64,000 nucleotides of DNA, from positions 434,001 to 498,000 of the forward strand of contig NZ_CP130886.1 of the NCBI RefSeq assembly GCF_030622045.1. Reading direction: 5' to 3'. The notes under the pieces are model-generated. The model was not told the origin of the DNA and ran no database searches. It saw only the letters and a program-made list of their open reading frames with translations. This DNA is from Planctellipticum variicoloris (lineage in GTDB: Bacteria; Planctomycetota; Planctomycetia; Planctomycetales; Planctomycetaceae). The translations under genes were made by a program, and so were the position numbers. This document shows positions 1 through 8,319 of the stretch, in pieces. Every line of letters starts with the position of its first letter. The first letter of the stretch is position 1.

Positions 1-25
1 CCACCAAAGGGGGAGGCCGTTCCCG

Positions 26-904
26 ATGAGCGTCTGCGTTCCTCCGCTCGGACTCCCGGGCGTGGTTACGACTGCCCGCCAGGTCCGCGCCCGGATCACT
101 GCCCACGGCCCGATGGCGACCAATACCTGGCGGATGCGGATCCATGCCCCGGAGATCGCCGGCCAGATCCTGCCCGGCCAGTTCTTCATGGTGAAGGCCC
201 CCGACCGCAGCGATCCTCTGCTCGGCCGCCCCTTCGCCCTGTTCGAGACCTACGCCGACGCCAGCGGCAACGTGACCGAACTCGACTTCGGCTACATCGT
301 GGTCGGCAAGCTGACGTCGCTGCTGACCTCACTGAAAGTCGGCGACGAAGTGGAGCTGTGGGGTCCGCTGGGAAACGGATTCCCTCCTCCGCCCGCCGGG
401 CACCTGGTCGTCGTCGCCGGCGGAATCGGGCAGACGCCGTTCCTGTCGGTTCTGCACGAAGCCCTCGGCCAGCGCAACTACGGTCGGCCGGTGGAAACGC
501 GCCCCGACAAGCTGACCTTCTGCTACGGCGTCCGCAGCGCCAGCTACCTGGCGGGCGTCGAGGACTTCCGGCTGCCGGGTGTCGACGTCCGCATCGCCAC
601 CGACGACGGCACGGCGGGACGCAAAGGCTACGTAACGCAGCTCCTGGACGAGGTCCTCAAAGCCGAATCCGGCCCGGTCACCGTCTACTGCTGCGGACCG
701 GAACCGATGCTCCATGCGGTCGCAAAGTTGACCGCTGCGGCGTCCGTCCCCTGCCTGGTCTCGCTGGAGACGCCGATGGCCTGCGGCTTCGGCGCCTGTT
801 TCAGTTGCGTCACCCGCGTGAAACAGGAGGATGGAGCGTGGGACTATCGCCGCGTCTGCGTCGAAGGTCCCGTGTTCACAGCCGACGAACTGATCTGGGA
901 CTGA
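26..904 (+). CDS. pyrK: Dihydroorotate dehydrogenase electron-transfer subunit (PyrK type)
   Basis: Ferredoxin-reductase-like protein that would pass electrons from the catalytic dihydroorotate dehydrogenase subunit through a 2Fe-2S centre and FAD to NAD+, in cytoplasmic pyrimidine synthesis. The FAD half carries GRPFALF (residues 67-73), the nucleotide half GGIGQTPFL (132-140), and the C-terminus four cysteines at 253, 258, 261 and 278, which fits the CX4CX2CXnC cluster of PyrK. At 292 residues it is slightly longer than typical PyrK; the first 15-20 residues look non-conserved. The ATG at 26 has a GGGGGAGG ribosome site about 9 nt upstream. No pyrD lies downstream; whether one lies upstream of the window is unknown. 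The same fold serves sulfhydrogenase and other NAD(P)H flavin reductases, so the partner is inferred. Confidence 0.85.
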   Translation: MSVCVPPLGLPGVVTTARQVRARITAHGPMATNTWRMRIHAPEIAGQILPGQFFMVKAPDRSDPLLGRPFALFETYADASGNVTELDFGYIVVGKLTSLLTSLKVGDEVELWGPLGNGFPPPPAGHLVVVAGGIGQTPFLSVLHEALGQRNYGRPVETRPDKLTFCYGVRSASYLAGVEDFRLPGVDVRIATDDGTAGRKGYVTQLLDEVLKAESGPVTVYCCGPEPMLHAVAKLTAAASVPCLVSLETPMACGFGACFSCVTRVKQEDGAWDYRRVCVEGPVFTADELIWD

Positions 905-1052
905 CCTCAGCGAATGCTTGACCCTGCCTGATCGACGAAATCCCCGCACGACGCACCCTGACGATCCCCTTAGAAACTGCCGAGGACTTCCGCCTGAACT
1001 GAGTACTTTTCCTCCCGCCGTTTCCCCCTGCCTTGCGAAGGAGTTTTCCGCC

Positions 1053-4000
1053 ATGCCCGCGCTGCAGCGTTTGTGGAGTCGTTTCCGATCGGCAGGATTT
1101 CTGCCGATCGCGTGCCGTGGCCTGCTGGCAACCGCCGTGCTGAGTGCCGCCGGACCGCTCCTGGCCGACGAACCTCCGCTGGAGGAGGTGATGAAACGGA
1201 TCCCGGCCACGTCTCCGGAAGACTCGCTCAAACGCTTCAAGATCGAGCACGGCTTCCAGCTCCAGCTCGTCGCGCACGAACCGGATGTCGTCGACCCGAT
1301 CGACGCCTGCTTCGATGAATACGGGCGGATGTACGTCGTCGAAATGAACGACTACCCGTTCCTCCCGGAACAGCGCGTCGAGAAGTACGTTGCCCAGCGC
1401 AAGGAAACGTGGGGGCGGATTCGCCGTCTGGCCGACACCGACGGCGACGGCAAGATGGACAAGAGCGAGATCTACGCCGACAAGATCCGCTGGCCCCAAT
1501 CGGTCTGCTGCTACAAAGGGGGCATCTTCGTCCTCGGTCCCGCCGGCCTGGTCTACTTCAAAGACACCGACGACGACGGCAAGGCCGATCATCAGGAGAC
1601 CCTGGCCACCGGTTTCAGCACTTCCAACGTGCAGGGACTCGCCAACGGTCTCCGCTGGGGGCTCGATCACGGCATCTGGTTCGCCTCGGGCCGTGCCGGC
1701 GGCGAAGTCCAGCTCGCCGACGGCACGAAGGTCTCCCCGGGCCGGCGGGATCTCCGCCTGAATCCCGCGACGAAGACTTTCCAGCTCGTTTCGGGAGGCG
1801 AGCAGTTCGGCCATACGGTCGACGACTGGGGCGACCGCTTCGTCTGCAACAACAGCAACCACATCGAACACGTGGTCTTCCCGCTCCACTACCTGGAACG
1901 CAACCCGCAGCTCGCGTTCTCGGCCGTCCTCCGGTCGATCGCCAAGGAAGGCGCTGCGGGACCGGTCTTTCGCACCAGCGGCCCCGAGCCCTGGCGCGTG
2001 GTCCGCACCGCCCGTCGCGCCGCCGACCCGGCCTTTCGATCCCGCGTCTCCGCGACCGAGCTCGTGGCGACGGGGTTCTTCACCTCCGCCACTGGAATCA
2101 CGGTTTACCGGGGGGGAGCATATCCGCCCGAGTTCCAGGGGAACGTTTTCATCGGCGACGTCGGCGGCAACCTCGTCCACCGCAAAAAGCTGACCCCCGC
2201 GGGAGCCAGCTTCGTGGCCGAACGAACCGAAGAAGGGGTCGAGTTTCTGACGTCGACCGACAACTGGTTCCGTCCGGTGAACTTCGTCAACGCCCCCGAC
2301 GGCACGCTCTATATCCTCGATATGTATCGGGAAACGATCGAGCATCCGTTCTCGATTCCCGACGACATCAAGGCGTACGTCGACCTGGAAAGCGGCTACG
2401 ATCGCGGCCGGATTTATCGGCTGCTGCCGCCGGACACGAAGCCGGCCACGCCGCCGAAACTGGCGGGGCTGGAGCCGGCTGAGCTGGTCGCTTACCTCGA
2501 TTCTCCACACGGGTGGGTACGCGATACCGCCCATCGGCTGATCTGGGAAGCCCAGGACGCCGGCGCGGTCGAACCGCTCCGCAAACTGGTCCGAGAGGCC
2601 AAAACGCCTCAGGGACAGGTTCACGCACTCTGGTCGCTCGAAGGACTGAAGGCCCTCGCGCCGGCGGAGCTGCTCGTCGCCCTGGGCGCGAGTGACCCCC
2701 ACGTGCGCGAATGCGGACTGCAGCTCTCCGAGCCTTTCGCGGCCGGCCAGCCGGAAATTGTCAGTCGCTGGATCGCACTGACCGACGATCCGGTCGAACG
2801 CGTCCGCTGGCAGGTCGCGCTGTCGCTCGGGGCCATTGACGGCCCGGCGGCCGTCGATGGACTGCGGCGCGTGGCCCGGCATCTGAAGACCGACAAGGAT
2901 CTCCTCCCGGCGATCCTGAGCTCTTCATCGAAAGTCGCCGCCAGCCTCGCGGCCGAACTGCTCCGCGACCCGGAGGCCTCGACGGCGTTTTTGTCGGAAC
3001 TCGCACGTTCCGTGGGCGCTGAGTCCGACCCGGCCGGTCCGAAGCAGCTCCTCGACGCCAGTCTTGCCGCCGGCGTTCCCGCCCCCCGTCAGGCGCTGGT
3101 GCTGCAGGGGCTGGGCGAAGGCCTGCGTCGTCGCGGCGTCCGGCTCTCGTCCGTCGCCAGCGAGACGGCGGCGAAGTCGCTGGCCGACGTCTGGAAGACC
3201 GCGATTGAGCAGGCTTCCAACGGAAAGCTCCCGGAAGGGACGCGGCTGGCCGCGGTCAAGCTGGTGGCGAATGCCGATGAATCGCTGCTGATGGAATCGT
3301 TCCCGGATCTGCTGACTCCTCAGACGCCTCCGGCGATCCAGCAGGCCGTCGTCGCGGCGCTGGCCGCCGGCAACAGTCCTCAGGCCTCGGCGGCCTTGTT
3401 GGCGGAATGGAAGACGCACGGCCCTGCCGTCCGTCGCAGCATCGTCGACGCGCTGGTTCAGTCCTCCAGCGGCGCGGATGCACTGCTGGTCGCGGTCGCG
3501 GCCGGGACGGTCAAACTTGCGGAAATCGACCGCGACAAACAGCAACTGCTGTCGAACCATCCGTCGGAGCCGATTCGCACGCGCGCCCGCGGCCTGTTCG
3601 CCACACAGACCAGCAATCGCAAGGAAATCGTCGCCAAGTACCAGCCGGCTCTCGCTTTGGCCGGCGACGCCACCCGCGGTCAGGCCGTGTACACGAAGAA
3701 CTGCGTCACTTGCCACCGGGCGGCCGGCCTCGGGCACCAGGTCGGTCCCGATCTGGTGTCGGTGCAGAACAAGTCGCTGGAGGATCTGCTGATCGCGGTC
3801 CTCGATCCGAACCGGGAAGCGCAGCCGAACTTCATCGGTTACACCGCGACGACGGATGAGGGGCGAGTCTTTTCGGGCATCATCTCCGCCGAAACCGCAG
3901 CGAGCATCACGCTCCGGCGTGCCGAAGCGAAAGAAGACGTCGTTCTGCGGGAGACCCTTGACGCCCTGGTTTCCAGCGGCCTGTCGCTGATGCCCGAAGG

Positions 4001-4082
4001 GGTCGAAAAGGAGATCAACCCGCAGCAGATGGCCGACTTGCTGGCGTTCCTCAAGGAGCTTCCCGCCGCTCCGGCGAAGTAA
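1053..4082 (+). CDS. PVC-type membrane-bound dehydrogenase with HEAT repeats and C-terminal cytochrome c site
   Basis: Large secreted protein of a family expanded in Planctomycetes and Verrucomicrobia. From the ATG at 1053 (GAAGGAG 9 nt upstream) it starts with a signal peptide ending near LLADEPP, then has a beta-propeller region resembling sugar or alcohol dehydrogenases (about 50-480), a HEAT-like helical region (about 490-850) and a c-type haem site CVTCH at residues 884-888 followed by a typical terminal segment with LMPEGVE. The open frame extends upstream to a TTG at 918, but the signal peptide and ribosome site support 1053. It probably oxidises a sugar-like substrate in the periplasm and passes electrons to the haem; the substrate is unknown. 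A strong hairpin follows at 4095-4130. Confidence 0.9.
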   Translation: MPALQRLWSRFRSAGFLPIACRGLLATAVLSAAGPLLADEPPLEEVMKRIPATSPEDSLKRFKIEHGFQLQLVAHEPDVVDPIDACFDEYGRMYVVEMNDYPFLPEQRVEKYVAQRKETWGRIRRLADTDGDGKMDKSEIYADKIRWPQSVCCYKGGIFVLGPAGLVYFKDTDDDGKADHQETLATGFSTSNVQGLANGLRWGLDHGIWFASGRAGGEVQLADGTKVSPGRRDLRLNPATKTFQLVSGGEQFGHTVDDWGDRFVCNNSNHIEHVVFPLHYLERNPQLAFSAVLRSIAKEGAAGPVFRTSGPEPWRVVRTARRAADPAFRSRVSATELVATGFFTSATGITVYRGGAYPPEFQGNVFIGDVGGNLVHRKKLTPAGASFVAERTEEGVEFLTSTDNWFRPVNFVNAPDGTLYILDMYRETIEHPFSIPDDIKAYVDLESGYDRGRIYRLLPPDTKPATPPKLAGLEPAELVAYLDSPHGWVRDTAHRLIWEAQDAGAVEPLRKLVREAKTPQGQVHALWSLEGLKALAPAELLVALGASDPHVRECGLQLSEPFAAGQPEIVSRWIALTDDPVERVRWQVALSLGAIDGPAAVDGLRRVARHLKTDKDLLPAILSSSSKVAASLAAELLRDPEASTAFLSELARSVGAESDPAGPKQLLDASLAAGVPAPRQALVLQGLGEGLRRRGVRLSSVASETAAKSLADVWKTAIEQASNGKLPEGTRLAAVKLVANADESLLMESFPDLLTPQTPPAIQQAVVAALAAGNSPQASAALLAEWKTHGPAVRRSIVDALVQSSSGADALLVAVAAGTVKLAEIDRDKQQLLSNHPSEPIRTRARGLFATQTSNRKEIVAKYQPALALAGDATRGQAVYTKNCVTCHRAAGLGHQVGPDLVSVQNKSLEDLLIAVLDPNREAQPNFIGYTATTDEGRVFSGIISAETAASITLRRAEAKEDVVLRETLDALVSSGLSLMPEGVEKEINPQQMADLLAFLKELPAAPAK

Positions 4083-4094
4083 CTGCAATGCAAA

Positions 4095-4130
4095 ACACGC
4101 GGCAGGCCCGAGTTCGAGCCTGCCGCGTGT
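4095..4130. terminator. Perfect 13-bp hairpin between convergent genes
   Basis: Arms ACACGCGGCAGGC (4095-4107) and GCCTGCCGCGTGT (4118-4130) pair perfectly around a 10-nt loop. It lies between the end of the PVC dehydrogenase and the end of the minus-strand DUF1571 gene, followed by a short T stretch (ACATTTT) on the plus strand. It probably terminates both transcripts. Confidence 0.8.
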
Positions 4131-4174
4131 ACATTTTGATCCAGCGAGTGCCGGCGATTCCGCCGCCAGTTTGC

Positions 4175-5152
4175 CTATCGCTTAAACCCGTACTCTTCAT
4201 TGGCGGTGTCGAAGTCCGCGGCCAACATCCGACCGCCGAAGTCGATTTCCGCGAAGCTGTAGAACTCGATCAGCGTCGCCTCATCCAGCTCTTCGCCGTC
4301 CGTCGGAGCGTTGGCGCCCGGCCAGCCGAAGTTCTTGATGTAGAGCGGCACCGAGCGTTCCTTGTCGATGAAGGTCAGGGACTTGCGGTAGGTCTCCGAA
4401 GCCGACTGGTCCTTGTATTCGATCAGATAGACGTCGCAGGCCCGGCTGTCGAATTCCGCGTCGGCGAGCTGTTCGCAGCGGGTGTAGTTGTGCGTCTGCA
4501 GATCGCGCTGGTGGTAGTTGACGATCATCTTCGCCAGTTCCAGAATCCCCGCGTTCGTGATCGGATGCCGGTTTTCCTGCATCGCCAGCGTCCCGTCGGG
4601 ATCGATCGACAGCGTCCCGAGCCGGGCTTTCCAGCCCCCCGCATGGACCAGCATTTCGCCGTCGTTCTGCCCGGCGACATAAATCGCTTCGCGGCCCCGT
4701 TCCCCGGTGTGCCACTTCAGGTAAACGCTGAAGGGTTCGTGCCGGACCTTGAGCGTCATTTCCTGCTCGTCGAGCAGCGTCCCGTCGACCAGTTCCTGCC
4801 TGGTGAACTGGGCCGAGTAGCTGGGGATTCCTTTCAGGAAGGTGATCCCGCGTTCGAGTTGAGCGATCTTGCGCTGCAGGGTCGCTTCCGCCTGCTGTTC
4901 GGGCGAGAGGACCGCGGCGGCGCTCGGGCTCGGCGTTCCGGCGGAGGGAGCGGCCTCGACCGGTGCGGCCGCCTGCAGGTTGATCAGCGGCTTCGGCGCC
5001 GCCCGCGTCAATCGAATGGTCTCTGCCCCCGCCGGTTCCACCGGAAACTGCAGATAAAGAAAGCCCACCGTTCCCACGGCGATCAGACTGGCCAGTGAAT
5101 TTGCGCGAAATTGGGGGTCCTGAGGCAGACACCGTCGAAAGAATTGCCGCAT
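4175..5152 (-). CDS. DUF1571 family secreted protein
   Basis: A 325-residue protein with an N-terminal hydrophobic segment (ASLIAVGTVGFLYLQFPV, about residues 21-38) that could be a signal peptide or anchor, an Ala/Pro-rich linker (about 45-90), and a globular domain from LERGITFLKGIPSYSAQFTR onward. That segment and the later stretches KLSLTFID/KERSVPLYIKNF resemble DUF1571, a family common in planctomycetes whose fold is probably related to outer-membrane lipoprotein carriers such as LolA; no biochemical role is known. It stands alone between convergent and same-strand neighbours, with a long untranslated-looking gap upstream. No close alternative start improves the signal region. Confidence 0.8.
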   Translation of the reverse strand: MRQFFRRCLPQDPQFRANSLASLIAVGTVGFLYLQFPVEPAGAETIRLTRAAPKPLINLQAAAPVEAAPSAGTPSPSAAAVLSPEQQAEATLQRKIAQLERGITFLKGIPSYSAQFTRQELVDGTLLDEQEMTLKVRHEPFSVYLKWHTGERGREAIYVAGQNDGEMLVHAGGWKARLGTLSIDPDGTLAMQENRHPITNAGILELAKMIVNYHQRDLQTHNYTRCEQLADAEFDSRACDVYLIEYKDQSASETYRKSLTFIDKERSVPLYIKNFGWPGANAPTDGEELDEATLIEFYSFAEIDFGGRMLAADFDTANEEYGFKR

Positions 5153-5507
5153 GCAGTTTTCTCCCGCTCGTCAGGCTGGGGGTGGAGAAGCGCTGGGATG
5201 GCCGCGGTGAATCCCGCAGAAGAGGACCTCGTAATCCGCTTCGCCGAGAAGCAGGCGTCCGAGGCCGCGAAGACTGCAAGCGAGCGGCGACTGTGTTGAT
5301 CGGCAGAAACTGCGAGCGGGAAACAGCACTGCCCGCAGCGCAGGCAGAACTGTCGCCGGCCATTCCACAGCCGTCATCCGCAAGGTTTACGCAGGTGGAA
5401 AATTTTGCGTGCGCCGCCCAGCCGCGGATTCTCCACGGGCGACGCTGCCCATGATGCGGGCACGTCCGTCAGAGTTTGAAAGCCCCCGCCCTGCCCGACC
5501 GCCCGCC
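5153..5507. other. Gap without recognised gene
   Basis: About 355 bp between the start of the DUF1571 gene and the stop of purC, both on the minus strand. Short frames are present but none has a ribosome site or recognisable product. No convincing promoter or hairpin was found; the DUF1571 promoter should be here. Confidence 0.5.
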
Positions 5508-6401
5508 TCACGCGAAGGATTGGCCGGTCAGACGCTCGAACGCTTCGACGTATTTCGAGCGGGTCCGTTCCACCACGTCGAGTGGCAGCGCCGGCGGCGG
5601 GCTGTTTTTGTCCCAGTTCGTCGATTCCAGCCAGTCGCGGACGAACTGCTTATCGTAGGACGGCTGGCCGCTTCCCGGACGGTATTGGTCCGCCGGCCAG
5701 AATCGCGAACTGTCCGGCGTCAGGACCTCGTCGATCAGATAGATCTTTCCGTCGACGGTTCCGAATTCAAACTTCGTGTCGGCGATGATGATCCCGCGTG
5801 AGCGGGCATACTCCGAAGCCTTCCGATAGATCGACTGACTCAGATCGCGAAGCGTACTCGCCGTTTCAGCGCCCACGATCTCGGACATCCGCTCGAACGG
5901 AATATTTTCATCGTGCCCGGTGACGGCCTTGGTGGCCGGGGTGAAGATCGGGGCGCCCAGCCGGTCGCTCTCGACCAGCCCTTCCGGCAGGGCAATTCCG
6001 CAGACTGTGCCGGACTTGCGGTATTCCTTCCAGCCCGATCCACTGAGATAGCCGCGGACGACGCATTCGACCGGAAAGACGCTGGTTTTCCGGACGACCA
6101 TGCTGCGCCCCATGAGCGGGACAGGATCGACTCCCGCCGGCAACGGGACGTCCCGCGGGTCCATGCTGAGCAGATGGTGATCGACCTCCAGCAGTCCAAA
6201 CCAGAATTCGCTGATCCGGGTGAGCACCCGCCCCTTGTCGGGAATCCCGGTCGGGAGCACCCAGTCGAACGCGCTGATCCGATCCGTGGCGATAAACAGC
6301 AGGCGATCGCCAAAATCGTAGACGTCGCGGACTTTTCCCCGCAGAACGGGGATTCCGGGGATTTCGCTGTTCAGCAGCACGTTACCAGCAGCTTCCGCCA
6401 T
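5508..6401 (-). CDS. purC: Phosphoribosylaminoimidazole-succinocarboxamide synthase
   Basis: SAICAR synthetase joins aspartate to CAIR with ATP in de novo purine synthesis, in the cytoplasm. The 297-residue length fits the longer, eukaryote-like/yeast-like PurC branch. Diagnostic stretches are [20 protein letters not shown] (about residues 23-42), the [17 protein letters not shown] substrate segment (about 111-127), and [20 protein letters not shown] near 200-219, including the [12 protein letters not shown] motif. It is monocistronic here, read away from the plus-strand GH10-like gene whose start is about 240 bp away, so the two genes share a divergent promoter region at 6402-6642. Confidence 0.97.
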   Translation of the reverse strand: MAEAAGNVLLNSEIPGIPVLRGKVRDVYDFGDRLLFIATDRISAFDWVLPTGIPDKGRVLTRISEFWFGLLEVDHHLLSMDPRDVPLPAGVDPVPLMGRSMVVRKTSVFPVECVVRGYLSGSGWKEYRKSGTVCGIALPEGLVESDRLGAPIFTPATKAVTGHDENIPFERMSEIVGAETASTLRDLSQSIYRKASEYARSRGIIIADTKFEFGTVDGKIYLIDEVLTPDSSRFWPADQYRPGSGQPSYDKQFVRDWLESTNWDKNSPPPALPLDVVERTRSKYVEAFERLTGQSFA

Positions 6402-6642
6402 TCCTGAACCTTTGCGACAGACACAAGATCGGCCTCGCCGGCCAACCTAGCAAACGGCCCCGTTCTTGAACATCAATTGGCCGGGATATACACTCCAAAA
6501 TGGCGTCCCCGGCGGTTTTGGACCGTTGAGAACGCTCGCGACCGTTCCGTCGGCGAGGACTCTCCCCGATCCGGTCGCGCGAATTCGGGCAGTTCGAAGT
6601 TCCCACTCCGGGCCTCGGCTGTTGATTCTCCGCGAGGCGCTC

Positions 6643-8142
6643 ATGGGGTTGATCCGCTTTGCTGTGCACCCTGCGGACCGGCTGGTCGACTGGCCGGAGG
6701 TGCATCGCGGCTACCTCACCGGGTCGGACGGCCGGATCTTTCCCACCCGCATCGAACTCGATCAGAATATCATCGGCTGTCGGCGGTCGTCGTCCGAGAG
6801 CAGTCGGTTCCATGTCGCGTGGCCCGTTCCGGGCTTCGGGATGCCGATCGTGTCGACGTCGTCGCTTCCCGAACGTGCGGAGCCCTTCCTGCTGTCGGTC
6901 GAACTCGCCCGCGGCAAGCTGGTTCAGCTTCGCAACCAGGCCTCCGCCTGGGAACTGGCGGGCATGCGGATTCCCGACGAATTTCTCCCCGCCAGCCGCC
7001 GGGCACACCTGTTTTTCGCGCGGGCTGCGTCGTCGCAGTCGGATCCGGCCGGGGCGTCGGCTCTGGCCGAGCAGTCGCTGGAACATGGATTTATTGCCGC
7101 CGACATCCTGACGCGGGCTTACTCGCGTCAGGCGCTTGCGGGCCGCACGCAACGCTATTCGCAGCTTCCGGCAGTGCTTGGCTGCCATCTTCCGGATTAT
7201 GTGCTGCCTCCCGGCGAGACTCAGGAGTTCGGGCTGTCGTTCGACGCCGCCGCGGTTCCGCTGAACTGGCGGACGGTTGAAGAGTCCGAGGGGGAGTACC
7301 GGTGGGATCTGTTCGATCAGCAGGTGAGCTGGTGCGAACAGAACCGGCTGATGGTTCTGGGGAGTTCGCTGGTCGATTTCGGCTCGTCCGGACTTCCTCC
7401 CTGGCTGGCGCGGTGGGAGCACGATTTTTTCAATCTGCAGAGTTTTGTCTGCGATTTCGTCGAGACGGCGGTCGCGCGGTATCAGGGGCGGATTCGACTC
7501 TGGGAGATCGCCGCCCGGGCCAATACGGGGGGGGCGTTGGCGCTCGCCGAAGAGTCCCGACTGACACTGGTCGCCCGGATGCTGGACGTCGCCCGTCAGG
7601 TGGACGAAGAAGCCCGGCTGATCGTCCGGGTCGATCAGCCGTGGGGGGAGTATCTCGCCCGCGGCCAGCACCGGCTGTCGCCGCTGCAGATGGTCGACGC
7701 GCTGCTCCGGTCGGGCGTGGGTCTGGCGGGAGTGCACCTGGAGATTGCGATGGGCTATCTGCCCCGCGGTTCCGCCCGTCGCGATCTGCTCGAAGTCTCC
7801 CGGCTGCTGGATCAGTGGAGCGTCCTCGGCATCCCGCTGTACATCACACTGGCGGCGCCGTCCGCGATGGCACACGACCCGGCCGCCGGCTTCGACTGGG
7901 AGATCGACCCGCACGTCTGGGAAACGGCCGACACGGAGAGCGAGCAGGCGCGGTGGTTCGGGGAGCTGCTGCCGCTGCTGATGGCGAAGCCCGCGGTCGC
8001 CGGCGTCTTCTGGTCGCAGTGGAGCGACGTGGTCGCTCACGAGCTCCCGCGCGCCGGCATCCTCCGCGAGAACGGAGAGCCGAAGCCGCTGCTCGATCGG
8101 ATTCGGAATTTCGAGCAGGATTGCAACCTGCCGACCTCGTGA
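6643..8142 (+). CDS. Degenerate GH10 (endo-xylanase-like) TIM-barrel protein
   Basis: From the ATG at 6643 (GAGG 5 nt upstream) this gives 499 residues: a beta-rich N-terminal region (about 1-190), then a barrel resembling glycoside hydrolase family 10. Alignable landmarks are LNWRTVEESEGEYRWDLFDQ (fold position of the GH10 NxMKxE region), RLWEIAARAN where active enzymes have W-D-V-V-N-E, GIPLYITLAAPS where they have the T-E-L-D nucleophile, and FWSQWSD near the C-terminal W-G-x-x-D. Both catalytic glutamates therefore appear replaced (by Arg and by Leu or Ala). It may bind rather than cleave glycans. No signal peptide is seen. The frame is open upstream to 6466, but that part is not conserved-looking. 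Confidence 0.7.
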   Translation: MGLIRFAVHPADRLVDWPEVHRGYLTGSDGRIFPTRIELDQNIIGCRRSSSESSRFHVAWPVPGFGMPIVSTSSLPERAEPFLLSVELARGKLVQLRNQASAWELAGMRIPDEFLPASRRAHLFFARAASSQSDPAGASALAEQSLEHGFIAADILTRAYSRQALAGRTQRYSQLPAVLGCHLPDYVLPPGETQEFGLSFDAAAVPLNWRTVEESEGEYRWDLFDQQVSWCEQNRLMVLGSSLVDFGSSGLPPWLARWEHDFFNLQSFVCDFVETAVARYQGRIRLWEIAARANTGGALALAEESRLTLVARMLDVARQVDEEARLIVRVDQPWGEYLARGQHRLSPLQMVDALLRSGVGLAGVHLEIAMGYLPRGSARRDLLEVSRLLDQWSVLGIPLYITLAAPSAMAHDPAAGFDWEIDPHVWETADTESEQARWFGELLPLLMAKPAVAGVFWSQWSDVVAHELPRAGILRENGEPKPLLDRIRNFEQDCNLPTS

Positions 8143-8319
8143 TCGCGACGCTCCGCACAGCGGCGAATTTGCCGGCTGCTCGTGCGAAATTTGGGAGCGT
8201 CTGTTATCCTGCCGTTTTGGTCAATTCGCCGGGCTCCGTGCCCGGATTGCAGGCATTCCCGCACGATGCCCGCGCCTTCGCAGGCGCGGTTTCGCTTTTC
8301 GCGGAAGGACCGATTCGAT

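Noticed and set aside
876-2882. A 668-codon minus-strand open frame
   Set aside because: It is antisense to the PVC dehydrogenase, low-complexity and without homology-like features.
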